Shown here piece after piece: positions 1 through 5,694 of a stretch of DNA of 8,914 nt. Numbering within the stretch: position 1 is the first letter of the stretch; each line of letters starts with the position of its first letter. The DNA lies in NCBI GenBank assembly GCA_028717165.1, contig JAQUOK010000086.1, forward strand, positions 1 to 8,914. The letters run 5' to 3'. Position numbers and translations under genes: made by a program. The DNA comes from Victivallaceae bacterium (lineage in GTDB: Bacteria > Verrucomicrobiota > Lentisphaeria > Victivallales > Victivallaceae). The notes beneath the pieces were generated by a model, which saw nothing but the letters and a program-made list of their open reading frames with translations, did no database searches and was not told the DNA's origin.

Positions 1-22
1 CATAATATCTATGTCCTCCAGC

Positions 23-42
23 CACGGCTGTCCTCAGCCGTG
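23..42. repeat. Perfect 8-bp inverted repeat near the window edge
   Basis: CACGGCTG (23-30) and CAGCCGTG (35-42) form a hairpin with a TCCT loop. GCTGTCC (27-33) can alternatively pair with GGACAGC (58-64), and the outer TGTCC (12-16) can also pair with GGACA (58-62). This strongly palindromic, G+C-rich unit looks like a dispersed REP-type repeat or an attenuator-like leader. On the minus strand it is followed by GGAGG (15-19) and an ATG at 3-1, which may be the start of a gene lying outside the window. I see no coding sequence in positions 1-186. Confidence 0.5.
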
Positions 43-122
43 CCGGGCTTAAACTATGGACAGCAAAAGATAGCCGAACAGAGCCAGGAACTCTAAGCAT
101 GCCCCAAAAGGACACAATAAAT

Positions 123-172
123 AAAAATATCCCTTTTAGGGTCACCTTTTAAGCCACCCCTTTGAGGGGTGG
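123..172 (-). terminator. Likely transcription terminator region after the M48 gene
   Basis: Beginning 14 nt past the M48 stop, CCACCCCT (154-161) and AGGGGTGG (165-172) form an 8-bp hairpin with a 3-nt loop. Next on the minus strand is a small stem, CCCT/AGGG, within 131-141, followed directly by ATATTTTTATTTATT, a T-rich tract. The second stem is short but has the T tract in the right place; the first is stable but is followed by CTTAAAAGG. Together they plausibly end the minus-strand operon. Confidence 0.5.
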
Positions 173-186
173 TTGTTAACTATACT

Positions 187-981
187 TTAAAGTTTTTCCC
201 CGAAACCGCGTTTTGGGGAAGCCTGGTCATAATATTCGCGGGCTTTCGGAATCAGGGTTTTCATTTCATCGAGCCGCTTCTTGCTCATCGGGTGCGTGGA
301 CAGCAGTTCGAAAAGCCGCTGGTCGTTGTCGTTTTTGCCGAATTTCTCCCAGAAACTGACCGCCGCGCGCGGGTAATAACCGGCTTTCGCCATCAGTATC
401 AGGCCGATATAATCGGCTTCATATTCATGTACCCGGCTGTAAGGCAGAATGGCGGCGACATTCGAGACCAGCCCGAAAGCGGTTACGAACATTGGTTCCT
501 CGGTGGCGTAGGATACGGCTTCCGAGCCTATGGTCTGGAGCAGCCCGTGGCTCATTCTTTCTCCCCCGTGACGCGCCAGCGCGTGGCTTATTTCATGTCC
601 GACGACAGTCGCCAGTTCCGCATCATTGGCGGTAAAGTCGAACAGGGAACTTGTCGCTCCCACTTTGCCGCCCGGCAGGCAGAAGGCGTTGGCCTGCCGG
701 CTGACAAAAACCCTGAATTCCCAGCGGTATTCCGGTTTTCCGGAGACCGCCGCAATGTTTTTACCGACCCGGAGAAGGGCGGCATTGTGTTTTTTATCCG
801 TGGAAATCTGGGCTTCGGCGAGCATTTTTTCCCAGGCCTGTCTTCCGAGTTCGTTTTCCGTCTGTTCGCTGGTAAGCAGCAGTCTTGAGCGTTCGGTATA
901 AGGTACTGACGAACAGCCGCACAGAAAAGCGATATTAACCGCTGTTGCTAATAGAATAAACCGTTTCAGAAGCTTTTTCAT
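187..981 (-). CDS. M48-family zinc metallopeptidase lipoprotein
   Basis: A 264-aa probable outer-membrane or periplasmic lipoprotein protease of the LoiP/BepA/Oma1-like M48 group, which handles misfolded envelope proteins in characterised members. The N-terminus MKKLLKRFILLATAVNIAFL is a signal peptide ending in the lipobox LCGC, with lipidated C23. NAFCLPGGKVG (98-108) is the usual block before the catalytic helix. HEISH (129-133) supplies two zinc ligands and catalytic E130; HEYEADYIG (185-193) supplies the third ligand, probably E186, in an ExxxD motif. The C-terminal STHPMSKKRLDEM (228-240) is the conserved end block of this subgroup. There are no TPR repeats, so it is a compact LoiP-like form and not BepA. 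AAGG precedes the ATG by about 7 nt. It is the last gene of the run and is followed by terminator-like hairpins. Confidence 0.93.
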   Translation of the reverse strand: MKKLLKRFILLATAVNIAFLCGCSSVPYTERSRLLLTSEQTENELGRQAWEKMLAEAQISTDKKHNAALLRVGKNIAAVSGKPEYRWEFRVFVSRQANAFCLPGGKVGATSSLFDFTANDAELATVVGHEISHALARHGGERMSHGLLQTIGSEAVSYATEEPMFVTAFGLVSNVAAILPYSRVHEYEADYIGLILMAKAGYYPRAAVSFWEKFGKNDNDQRLFELLSTHPMSKKRLDEMKTLIPKAREYYDQASPKRGFGEKL

Positions 982-1002
982 AATGCGCCTTGTATTTAAA
1001 AA

Positions 1003-1022
1003 ACACGGACGGACACGGACGA
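1003..1022. repeat. Two-copy 10-bp tandem repeat between pilT and the M48 gene
   Basis: ACACGGACGG (1003-1012) is followed directly by ACACGGACGA (1013-1022), 9 of 10 bases identical. It lies in the 54-nt spacer after the pilT stop and is G+C-rich compared with the adjacent A-rich stretch. It may be a small simple repeat; no function is evident. Confidence 0.5.
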
Positions 1023-1035
1023 ATATGGTTAAACA

Positions 1036-2133
1036 TCAGCCTATGATCTGATTGTCTCCGGCGGAGAGGAATACGCCCTGGAAGTTCATTTTGAGGGCTT
1101 CCGGATTGTCGGAGTATTCCAGCGCATCCTCTTCCGAAATGATCCCGTCATTCACCAGGCCGAGCAGGCTCTGGTTGAAAGTCATCATCCCGTCGTTCTT
1201 CCCGGCGGCGATTGCCGCGGACAACTTATCCAGTTTGTTTTCGTGCAGGAGTTTATAGACTATTGGCGTATTGAGCATAATCTCCGCGGTCGGCACCCGT
1301 CCGTCCTCAACCGCCAGCGGTACGAGGCGCTGTGAAATAACCGCGTGAAGATTGTTGGCCAGGGCTTCCCTTATGGGCTGCTGTTCAGACTGTTCATAGA
1401 AGTCGAGAATACGGTTTATGGTCTGGGAAGCGTTGGAGGCATGCAGGGTGGTGAAGACCAGATGCCCGGTGTCAGCGGCCTGGAGGGCGGCTTCGAAACT
1501 GAATTTGTCACGCATTTCACCGATCATGACAACGTCGGGATCCTGGCGCAGGACGTGCTTCAGGGCACTGGCAAAGCTGACCGTATCAATACCCACTTCG
1601 CGTTGTTCGAAGTAGGAATTCTTATCAGTGAACTCATATTCAATCGGGTCTTCGATCGTGATTATATGCTTTGAAAAAATATTATTGATATGTTCAAGCA
1701 TTGCCGCCAGAGTAGTCGATTTCCCGGAGCCGGTGGTACCGGTAAGGATAATAATTCCGCGCGGGGCTTCGGCAATAGTCTGGATAATGGCCGGCAGCCC
1801 AAGCTGTTCGATCGTCATCAGCTGGTTTTTCACCCAGCGGAAATTTATTCCGGTTATGTTGCGCTGGCGGTGAATATTGACGCGGAAACGCCCGATATCG
1901 TCTTCGAAATGCGAAAGGTCGAGGTCGCCGGTTGCGGTGAATTCCTCAATTTGTTTTTCGGTGGCGATCTGCTCTATGAACCGCTGAATAATTTCACTGT
2001 CGGGGGAATAGTCGCTGACGATCATTTCGCCGTTGATACGAAAAGCTACCGGACTGTTTTCCTTGATATGAACGTCGGAAGCGTCCGAACTTACGGCTTT
2101 CTCCAGGATGTTGCGTAAAAGTGTTGTAGACAT
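1036..2133 (-). CDS. pilT: Type IV pilus retraction ATPase, PilT/PilU family
   Basis: A 365-aa cytoplasmic hexameric motor ATPase expected to power pilus depolymerisation for twitching motility, adhesion or DNA uptake. The N-terminal PAS-like domain (~1-105) includes ASDVHIKENSPVAFRINGEM. The RecA-like domain has Walker A GTTGSGKST (132-140, K138), Asp box IEDPIEY (160-166), Walker B DVVMIGEMRD (200-209, catalytic E206) and His box TGHLVFTTLHASNA (222-235). The GEMRD form and the lack of the tetracysteine motif of PilB/GspE point to PilT/PilU rather than an extension ATPase. The C-terminus (SEEDALEYSDNPEALKMNFQG) is somewhat PilU-like, so the paralogue is uncertain. Walker A has GTTGSGKST where GPTGSGKST is common. 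A strong GGAGG Shine-Dalgarno lies just upstream of the ATG, so it may be translated independently of pdxJ. No other pilus gene is nearby. Confidence 0.93.
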   Translation of the reverse strand: MSTTLLRNILEKAVSSDASDVHIKENSPVAFRINGEMIVSDYSPDSEIIQRFIEQIATEKQIEEFTATGDLDLSHFEDDIGRFRVNIHRQRNITGINFRWVKNQLMTIEQLGLPAIIQTIAEAPRGIIILTGTTGSGKSTTLAAMLEHINNIFSKHIITIEDPIEYEFTDKNSYFEQREVGIDTVSFASALKHVLRQDPDVVMIGEMRDKFSFEAALQAADTGHLVFTTLHASNASQTINRILDFYEQSEQQPIREALANNLHAVISQRLVPLAVEDGRVPTAEIMLNTPIVYKLLHENKLDKLSAAIAAGKNDGMMTFNQSLLGLVNDGIISEEDALEYSDNPEALKMNFQGVFLSAGDNQIIG

Positions 2134-2156
2134 TATTCCCTCCGGTTTATAAAAGT

Positions 2157-2876
2157 TTATTCAGGATATACGCTCATTAAATCGAGCATTTCACGAACCG
2201 CCTGATCAATGCCGACAAATACCGCGCGGGCAATAATGCTGTGCCCGATATTCAGCTCATGCAAATGCGGAATTTCCAGGATAAGGTCGATATTATCATA
2301 ATTAATGCCGTGTCCGGCATTTACTTTCAGGCCCATTCCGGTCGCCGCTTCCGAGGCTTTGATAAGGCGCTTGAGTTCTTCCTGTTGCGTTTTGCCTTCC
2401 GCATTGGCGAACGCCCCGGTATGCATTTCAATATATTCGCAGTTGGTTGCTTTGGCCGCTTCGATCTGCGCCTTGTCGGGATCGATGAACAAACTGACGA
2501 TAATTCCATTTGCCTGCAAACGTTCAGTCGCCGCCTTGACCGCCGCAAAGCGGCCGATTACGTCCAGGCCGCCTTCCGTGGTGAGCTCTTCCCGTTTTTC
2601 AGGCACCAGGCAGGAGCTGTGCGGTTTCAGTTCGCAGGCGATCTTTATCATTTCCTCAGTAACCGCCATTTCCATATTCAAGCGCCGGACATTGGCCTTG
2701 AGCCCGATCATGTCCCGGTCGTTAATGTGGCGGCGGTCTTCGCGGAGATGAGCGGTAATTCCCCAGGCGCCGGCTTTTTCGCAGAGAAGCGCCGCTTCCA
2801 GCGGATCCGGATAGGTAATTTTACGCGCTTCGCGGACGGTTGCCACGTGATCGACATTTACACCCAAATTAAGCAT
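2157..2876 (-). CDS. pdxJ: Pyridoxine 5'-phosphate synthase
   Basis: This 239-aa cytoplasmic TIM-barrel enzyme closes the B6 ring in the DXP-dependent pathway, condensing 1-deoxy-D-xylulose 5-phosphate with 3-amino-2-oxopropyl phosphate to give pyridoxine 5'-phosphate. Family blocks are all present: LGVNVDHVATVREAR (4-18), HLREDRRHI (43-51, including the catalytic His equivalent to E. coli H45), NMEMA with E69, TTEGGLDV (99-106), FIDPD (130-134), EMHTG (150-154), NAGHGINY (186-193, second catalytic His) and ELNIGHSIIARAVFVG (207-222). Length is typical. GAGG (2884-2887) is 7 nt before the ATG. It is downstream of the ribD-ribE run and 23 nt before the pilT-like gene. Its presence implies de novo B6 synthesis by the PdxA/PdxJ route rather than PdxS/PdxT. 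Residue numbers are by hand count. Confidence 0.97.
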   Translation of the reverse strand: MLNLGVNVDHVATVREARKITYPDPLEAALLCEKAGAWGITAHLREDRRHINDRDMIGLKANVRRLNMEMAVTEEMIKIACELKPHSSCLVPEKREELTTEGGLDVIGRFAAVKAATERLQANGIIVSLFIDPDKAQIEAAKATNCEYIEMHTGAFANAEGKTQQEELKRLIKASEAATGMGLKVNAGHGINYDNIDLILEIPHLHELNIGHSIIARAVFVGIDQAVREMLDLMSVYPE

Positions 2877-2891
2877 TTGTCAGCCTCATTT

Positions 2892-2962
2892 AGTTAAAGT
2901 ATGAACCCCCTGATGCGGAAGCTCTGTTCCGCAAACCCTTTTTTAACTTACGACAGGTTCAT
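2892..2962. other. Hairpin with two crossing inverted repeats in the pdxJ leader
   Basis: The 82-nt gap between the 261-aa gene and pdxJ holds a perfect 7-bp hairpin, TGCGGAA (2914-2920) and TTCCGCA (2927-2933), with a 6-nt loop. Two further perfect 7-bp pairs flank it: AGTTAAA (2892-2898) with TTTAACT (2942-2948), and ATGAACC (2901-2907) with GGTTCAT (2956-2962). These two cross one another, so they can form only as alternatives or as a pseudoknot. The second overlaps the stop codon of the upstream gene. On the minus strand the structure ends 4 nt before the pdxJ Shine-Dalgarno (GAGG, 2884-2887). On the plus strand the hairpin is followed by a run of Ts, so it could instead be an antisense terminator or a dispersed repeat. 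Confidence 0.45.
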
Positions 2963-3744
2963 AAATTATTCAAACCGGAAATAAGCTGCTCAAAGAGATT
3001 TATCTCATTTTCAACAATCTCCGGATTTCTGAAAACCGGAGCAAAAACGACTCTCAGTTCCAGGCTGCGCCTGCGGAAATATTCCAGCCACGGTTCCAGC
3101 GATCTGCCGACCAGGCGGTTGCCGGTCTCCGGTTCATAGACGAAGCGCAGCAGTACCGTATCAAATTCAAGCCACCGCATGATTTCATCGGGAGAAAAAT
3201 TCTTGCCGGCAAGTTCGTGAGGATGGATGTCGACGGAGAATCCAGCCTGCGGGAGCATCTGCTGTTTCAGAAATTCCAGATATTGTTCCGCGGATTTCAC
3301 CGGTTCCGGGAACGGGACACGTACCGGAAACAGCAGTTTGCAGCCGGAATGATAAAAAGAATGACTGAAAGAGTTTATGAATTCTCTGAGCTCCGCCGCG
3401 GCTTCAGGATTGTCAAAACCGCGTTCGACGGCGAAATCAAGCAGGATGCCGCTGCTGTGGAGTTTACCCGCTTCCGCGACCAGTTTGCATAAATACGATT
3501 TCAGATCATTCCTGATGGAGACGGGCTGGCTGATGATTTCCCGTGATACGGTCGGGTCAAGCATATCCCGGAAAAAAAGTTCGGAAATACGCGGATAAGA
3601 GAGTTTCAGTTGTTTTTTGCCGAGCGGCAAAAGCAGGAAGCCGGGCAGTTCGAGCAGATAAAAGCATTTCGGCAGGGCAAGAGGCAGGCCCGCTTCCGAA
3701 TCCAGAGTAGTGAAACTTATGCCCCAACTGATATCTTTCCGCAT
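2959..3744 (-). CDS. Uncharacterised 261-aa protein in the riboflavin/pyridoxine operon, possibly barrel-like
   Basis: I do not recognise this protein. It is likely real: a full-length ORF whose ATG immediately follows the ribE TAA, with AGCAGG as a weak ribosome binding site inside the ribE end. No signal peptide is obvious; a hydrophobic patch, FYLLELPGFLLLPLG (28-42), is more like buried strands than a membrane span. From residue ~99 the chain alternates hydrophobic strands and amphipathic helices: GILLDFAV (99-106), CKLLFPVRVP (135-144), FSVDIHPHEL (169-178), TVLLRFVYEP (196-205), LELRVVFAPV (228-237). That spacing suggests an alpha/beta barrel, perhaps a diverged TIM barrel of the sugar-isomerase type (inference). 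D172, H174, H176 and E177 would be candidate ligands. Its place between ribE and pdxJ suggests a cofactor-related role, but nothing in the sequence proves one. Confidence 0.75.
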   Translation of the reverse strand: MRKDISWGISFTTLDSEAGLPLALPKCFYLLELPGFLLLPLGKKQLKLSYPRISELFFRDMLDPTVSREIISQPVSIRNDLKSYLCKLVAEAGKLHSSGILLDFAVERGFDNPEAAAELREFINSFSHSFYHSGCKLLFPVRVPFPEPVKSAEQYLEFLKQQMLPQAGFSVDIHPHELAGKNFSPDEIMRWLEFDTVLLRFVYEPETGNRLVGRSLEPWLEYFRRRSLELRVVFAPVFRNPEIVENEINLFEQLISGLNNL

Positions 3745-4395
3745 TTACCAGCCTGCTTTTATAAGTTTTTCCATATTTATTTCCGTACCTGCTTCCCGGT
3801 TCGTGAAACAGGCCAGTTGCCGACAGACGTATTTACCCAGCAAATCGGCTTCCAGGTTTATAATATCGCCTTCACGGCGCTGTCCAAGGGCGGTTTCCGC
3901 CAGCGTTACGGGAATTAAATGCACTGAAAAACTGTCGGTGCCGATATCGACCAGGGTCAGGGATACGCCGTCGAGGCAGATGCTGCCTTTGGGCGCCATA
4001 TACGCTTTGAGCTCTTCCGGCAAAGCGACCCGGTATTCGATGTCGTCGCCGCGTTTCCGCATTCCGAGGAATCCGGCGGCAGCGTCGATATGCCCGGTAA
4101 CTATATGCCCGCCCAGCCGGTCGCCGACCCGCAGCGCCCGTTCCAGGTTGACCAGGCCGCCGATTTCAAGGGAACCGAGATTAGTGCGTTGCAGAGTTTC
4201 TTCGAGGGTATGGAATTCAAGCGTGCCATCGGCATTCCGGCTTTCCAGGGTCAGGCAGGCACCGTTGACGGCAATGCTTTCGCCGCGCGTGAGCCCTTCA
4301 AGTTTTTTGCGGGGGCGCAAGCGCAGTTTTCCGGCTTTGCCGTTAATATCCCGTCCGCATATTTCCGCGGTCGTTTCAATCAGTCCTGTAAACAT
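3745..4395 (-). CDS. ribE: Riboflavin synthase, alpha subunit
   Basis: This 216-aa protein catalyses the last step of riboflavin synthesis, dismutation of two 6,7-dimethyl-8-ribityllumazine molecules. The start is set at 4395 because the family begins with MFTGLIE and AAGGA (4404-4408) sits 8 nt upstream. The frame is open further upstream to an ATG at 4458, but that would add 21 non-family residues and overlap ribD. Two tandem lumazine-binding barrels are visible: residues 1-~97 with MFTGLIE and GESIAVNGACLTL, and ~98-195 with GGHIVTGHIDA and KGSICLDGVSLTL, the expected internal duplication. Length is normal for the family. Its TAA stop is directly followed by the ATG of the next gene, which implies translational coupling. 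RibBA and lumazine synthase (RibH) are not in the window. Confidence 0.95.
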   Translation of the reverse strand: MFTGLIETTAEICGRDINGKAGKLRLRPRKKLEGLTRGESIAVNGACLTLESRNADGTLEFHTLEETLQRTNLGSLEIGGLVNLERALRVGDRLGGHIVTGHIDAAAGFLGMRKRGDDIEYRVALPEELKAYMAPKGSICLDGVSLTLVDIGTDSFSVHLIPVTLAETALGQRREGDIINLEADLLGKYVCRQLACFTNREAGTEINMEKLIKAGW

Positions 4396-4411
4396 ATTTT
4401 TAATCCTTATT

Positions 4412-5425
4412 CTAGACGATATATCCTGAAATAATAATGTCATCACCGGCGATTTCAAGTTTGTAGTCGCGAAGATATTTAGCCTGGTCGAGGCTTAAGG
4501 GATTTTCTCCGCCGATTACGGAGCGGCTGTCTTTGCCGCCGAGGATTTTGGGGGCGACATGGAATTCCACCTTATCGACGATCCCGGCGTTCAGAGCTGC
4601 TGCGGCCAGTTCTCCGCCGCCTTCGATCAGTACCGCGGTGATGTTTTCTCTGCCCAGACCATGCATTAATTTATGCCATTCCCTGGGGGAATAAGGGCTT
4701 ACCGCCCGTGCCGAACCGTCCGGAAAATATTCCAGCAGGTCTTTGTCTTTCATTGTAAGCGTCGCGATCAATTTCAGCGGCTGCCGCCAATCCGGTCCCG
4801 CATCGCGGACGATCAGGCCGGGGCGGTCCCTGCGGACGGTTTCGCCGCCGACCATGATGGCGTCGCACCACTTGCGCAGGCGCTGAACTCTTTGCCGCGC
4901 GGCAGGACCGGTAATCCATTTCGATTCGCCGTCGGCGGTAGCGATCTTGCCGTCCAGGGTCATCGCCATTTTCAGTATAACAAAGGGTTTTTTACTGGTG
5001 ATCCATTTGAAAAACGCTTCGTTGAGTTTGTCGCAAGCTTCTTTTTCTATCCCGGAAACCGTTTCGATGCCGGCTGCTTCAAGTACCTGCAGGCCTTTCC
5101 CGGCATGGGCCGGGTTGGGATCGACGGAGCCGACGAAAACCCGTTTAATCCCGGCATCAATAATGGCCTGCGTGCAGGGCGGAGTTTTCCCGAAAGTGGA
5201 ACACGGTTCAAGAGTAACGTAAATATCCGCGCCGCGGGTTTTTTCCCCGGCATCTTTTAAAGCGTTGATCTCAGCGTGAGCTTCTCCCGCGCGCTGGTGA
5301 TAACCGCGCCCGATAACCTTGTCATTTTTAACGATCACGGCGCCGACCATCGGATTGGGGCTGGTTCGGCCCCAGGCTTTTTCTGCCAGCCGGAGCGCTT
5401 CCCGCATGTATTTTTTCGCATTCAT
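4412..5425 (-). CDS. ribD: Bifunctional riboflavin biosynthesis protein RibD (deaminase/reductase)
   Basis: This 337-aa cytoplasmic enzyme carries out two consecutive steps of riboflavin synthesis: deamination of 2,5-diamino-6-ribosylamino-4(3H)-pyrimidinone 5'-phosphate, then NADPH-dependent reduction of the ribosyl side chain. The N-terminal deaminase (~1-145) has TSPNPMVGAVIV and the zinc site H50-A-E52 (HAEINAL) with C75 and C84 in EPCSTFGKTPPC; E52 is the proton shuttle. The C-terminal reductase (~147-337) has MAMTLDGKIA, SKWITG, VGGETVRRDRPGL and LIEGGGEL. Length is a little short of the common ~360 aa but both domains are complete. The GETVRRDRP segment departs from the more usual GTVxxDDPxL pattern. 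It is the first gene of the likely operon and ends 16 nt before ribE. No strong Shine-Dalgarno precedes the ATG at 5425, but homology begins immediately after it. Confidence 0.96.
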   Translation of the reverse strand: MNAKKYMREALRLAEKAWGRTSPNPMVGAVIVKNDKVIGRGYHQRAGEAHAEINALKDAGEKTRGADIYVTLEPCSTFGKTPPCTQAIIDAGIKRVFVGSVDPNPAHAGKGLQVLEAAGIETVSGIEKEACDKLNEAFFKWITSKKPFVILKMAMTLDGKIATADGESKWITGPAARQRVQRLRKWCDAIMVGGETVRRDRPGLIVRDAGPDWRQPLKLIATLTMKDKDLLEYFPDGSARAVSPYSPREWHKLMHGLGRENITAVLIEGGGELAAAALNAGIVDKVEFHVAPKILGGKDSRSVIGGENPLSLDQAKYLRDYKLEIAGDDIIISGYIV

Positions 5426-5451
5426 ATCGATAACCGGTATTGTTTGTCCAT

Positions 5452-5479
5452 ACTATATTGGGCCAGGATTCAAAAACAA
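5452..5479 (-). promoter_or_regulatory. Candidate sigma70-type promoter of the rib operon
   Basis: On the minus strand, TTGTTT (5479-5474) and TATAGT (5457-5452) resemble -35 and -10 boxes separated by 16 nt. Transcription would start near 5445, giving a ribD leader of about 20 nt. This leader is too short for an FMN riboswitch. I saw no typical RFN-element core in the rest of the 269-nt gap either, so flavin-sensing control is not evident here. The boxes are imperfect and were picked by eye. Confidence 0.4.
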
Positions 5480-5617
5480 GCGGAAAATATAAATCAGGCG
5501 GCTTAACGGTCAGAATACGCTTGAATATTTATTTTTTTCTTTCAAGTATGGTTATTAGCGGGTGATCAATTATTTTTTCTCATATAGTAAATGCCAAAAA
5601 ATCAAATTTATATGTAA

Positions 5618-5627
5618 GAAACGTTTC
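5618..5627. promoter_or_regulatory. LacI/GalR-family operator-like palindrome
   Basis: GAAACGTTTC is a perfect 10-bp palindrome with a central CG, the same core seen in known operators of LacI-family sugar regulators such as RbsR. Its right half overlaps the left arm of the stem-loop at 5623-5666. On the minus strand a TATAAA (5607-5612) lies just downstream, but I could not match it to a well-spaced -35 box. The site could control a promoter reading toward ribD, be a leftover from a lost gene, or be chance. No LacI-type regulator gene is in the window. Confidence 0.25.
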
Positions 5628-5666
5628 AGACAGGAGTAAAGCTTCATGAGACTTACCTGCTGAAAC
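5623..5666. other. Bulged stem-loop in the gap after the alpha-galactosidase gene
   Basis: GTTTCAGACAGGAGTAA (5623-5639) can pair with TTACCTGCTGAAAC (5653-5666): 14 base pairs in blocks of 7, 4 and 3, with a single-A bulge and an AG bulge on the left arm, around a 13-nt loop. It begins 29 nt beyond the alpha-galactosidase stop, where a terminator or 3'-end processing structure would be expected. Read on the minus strand it is followed by CGTTTCTTACATATAA rather than a uniform T tract, so it is not a textbook intrinsic terminator. A second, smaller inverted repeat, GGATAT/ATATCC (5674-5687), lies between it and the stop codon. No mobile-element ends or target duplications were recognised. Confidence 0.5.
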
Positions 5667-5694
5667 ATTTATTGGATATCAATATCCCGCAACA

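Noticed and set aside
169..888. Long plus-strand open frame (239 aa)
   Set aside because: It mirrors the M48 peptidase gene, which has a signal peptide, zinc motifs and a ribosome binding site; the plus-strand product shows no family features.
2241..2897. Long plus-strand open frame (218 aa) opposite pdxJ
   Set aside because: It is antisense to a gene with every PdxJ motif; its translation is low-complexity in character and unrecognisable.
3710..4429. Plus-strand open frame (239 aa) opposite ribE
   Set aside because: Serine/arginine-rich translation typical of the shadow frame of a G+C-rich gene; ribE accounts for the region.
4396..4458. Upstream start for ribE adding 21 residues and overlapping ribD
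   Set aside because: The family starts at MFTGLIE, and AAGGA is well placed for the ATG at 4395; the extra residues lie on the antisense-free ribD end and have no family support.
4673..5260. Plus-strand open frame (195 aa) opposite ribD
   Set aside because: Antisense shadow of ribD with no start signal or family motif.
5520..5546. CTTGAA/TTCAAG inverted repeat as a terminator
   Set aside because: Only 6 bp around a 15-nt A/T-rich loop; too weak to support as a structure.
5426..5694. FMN riboswitch upstream of ribD
   Set aside because: I looked for the conserved RFN-element core on the minus strand and did not see it; the likely leader is also too short.
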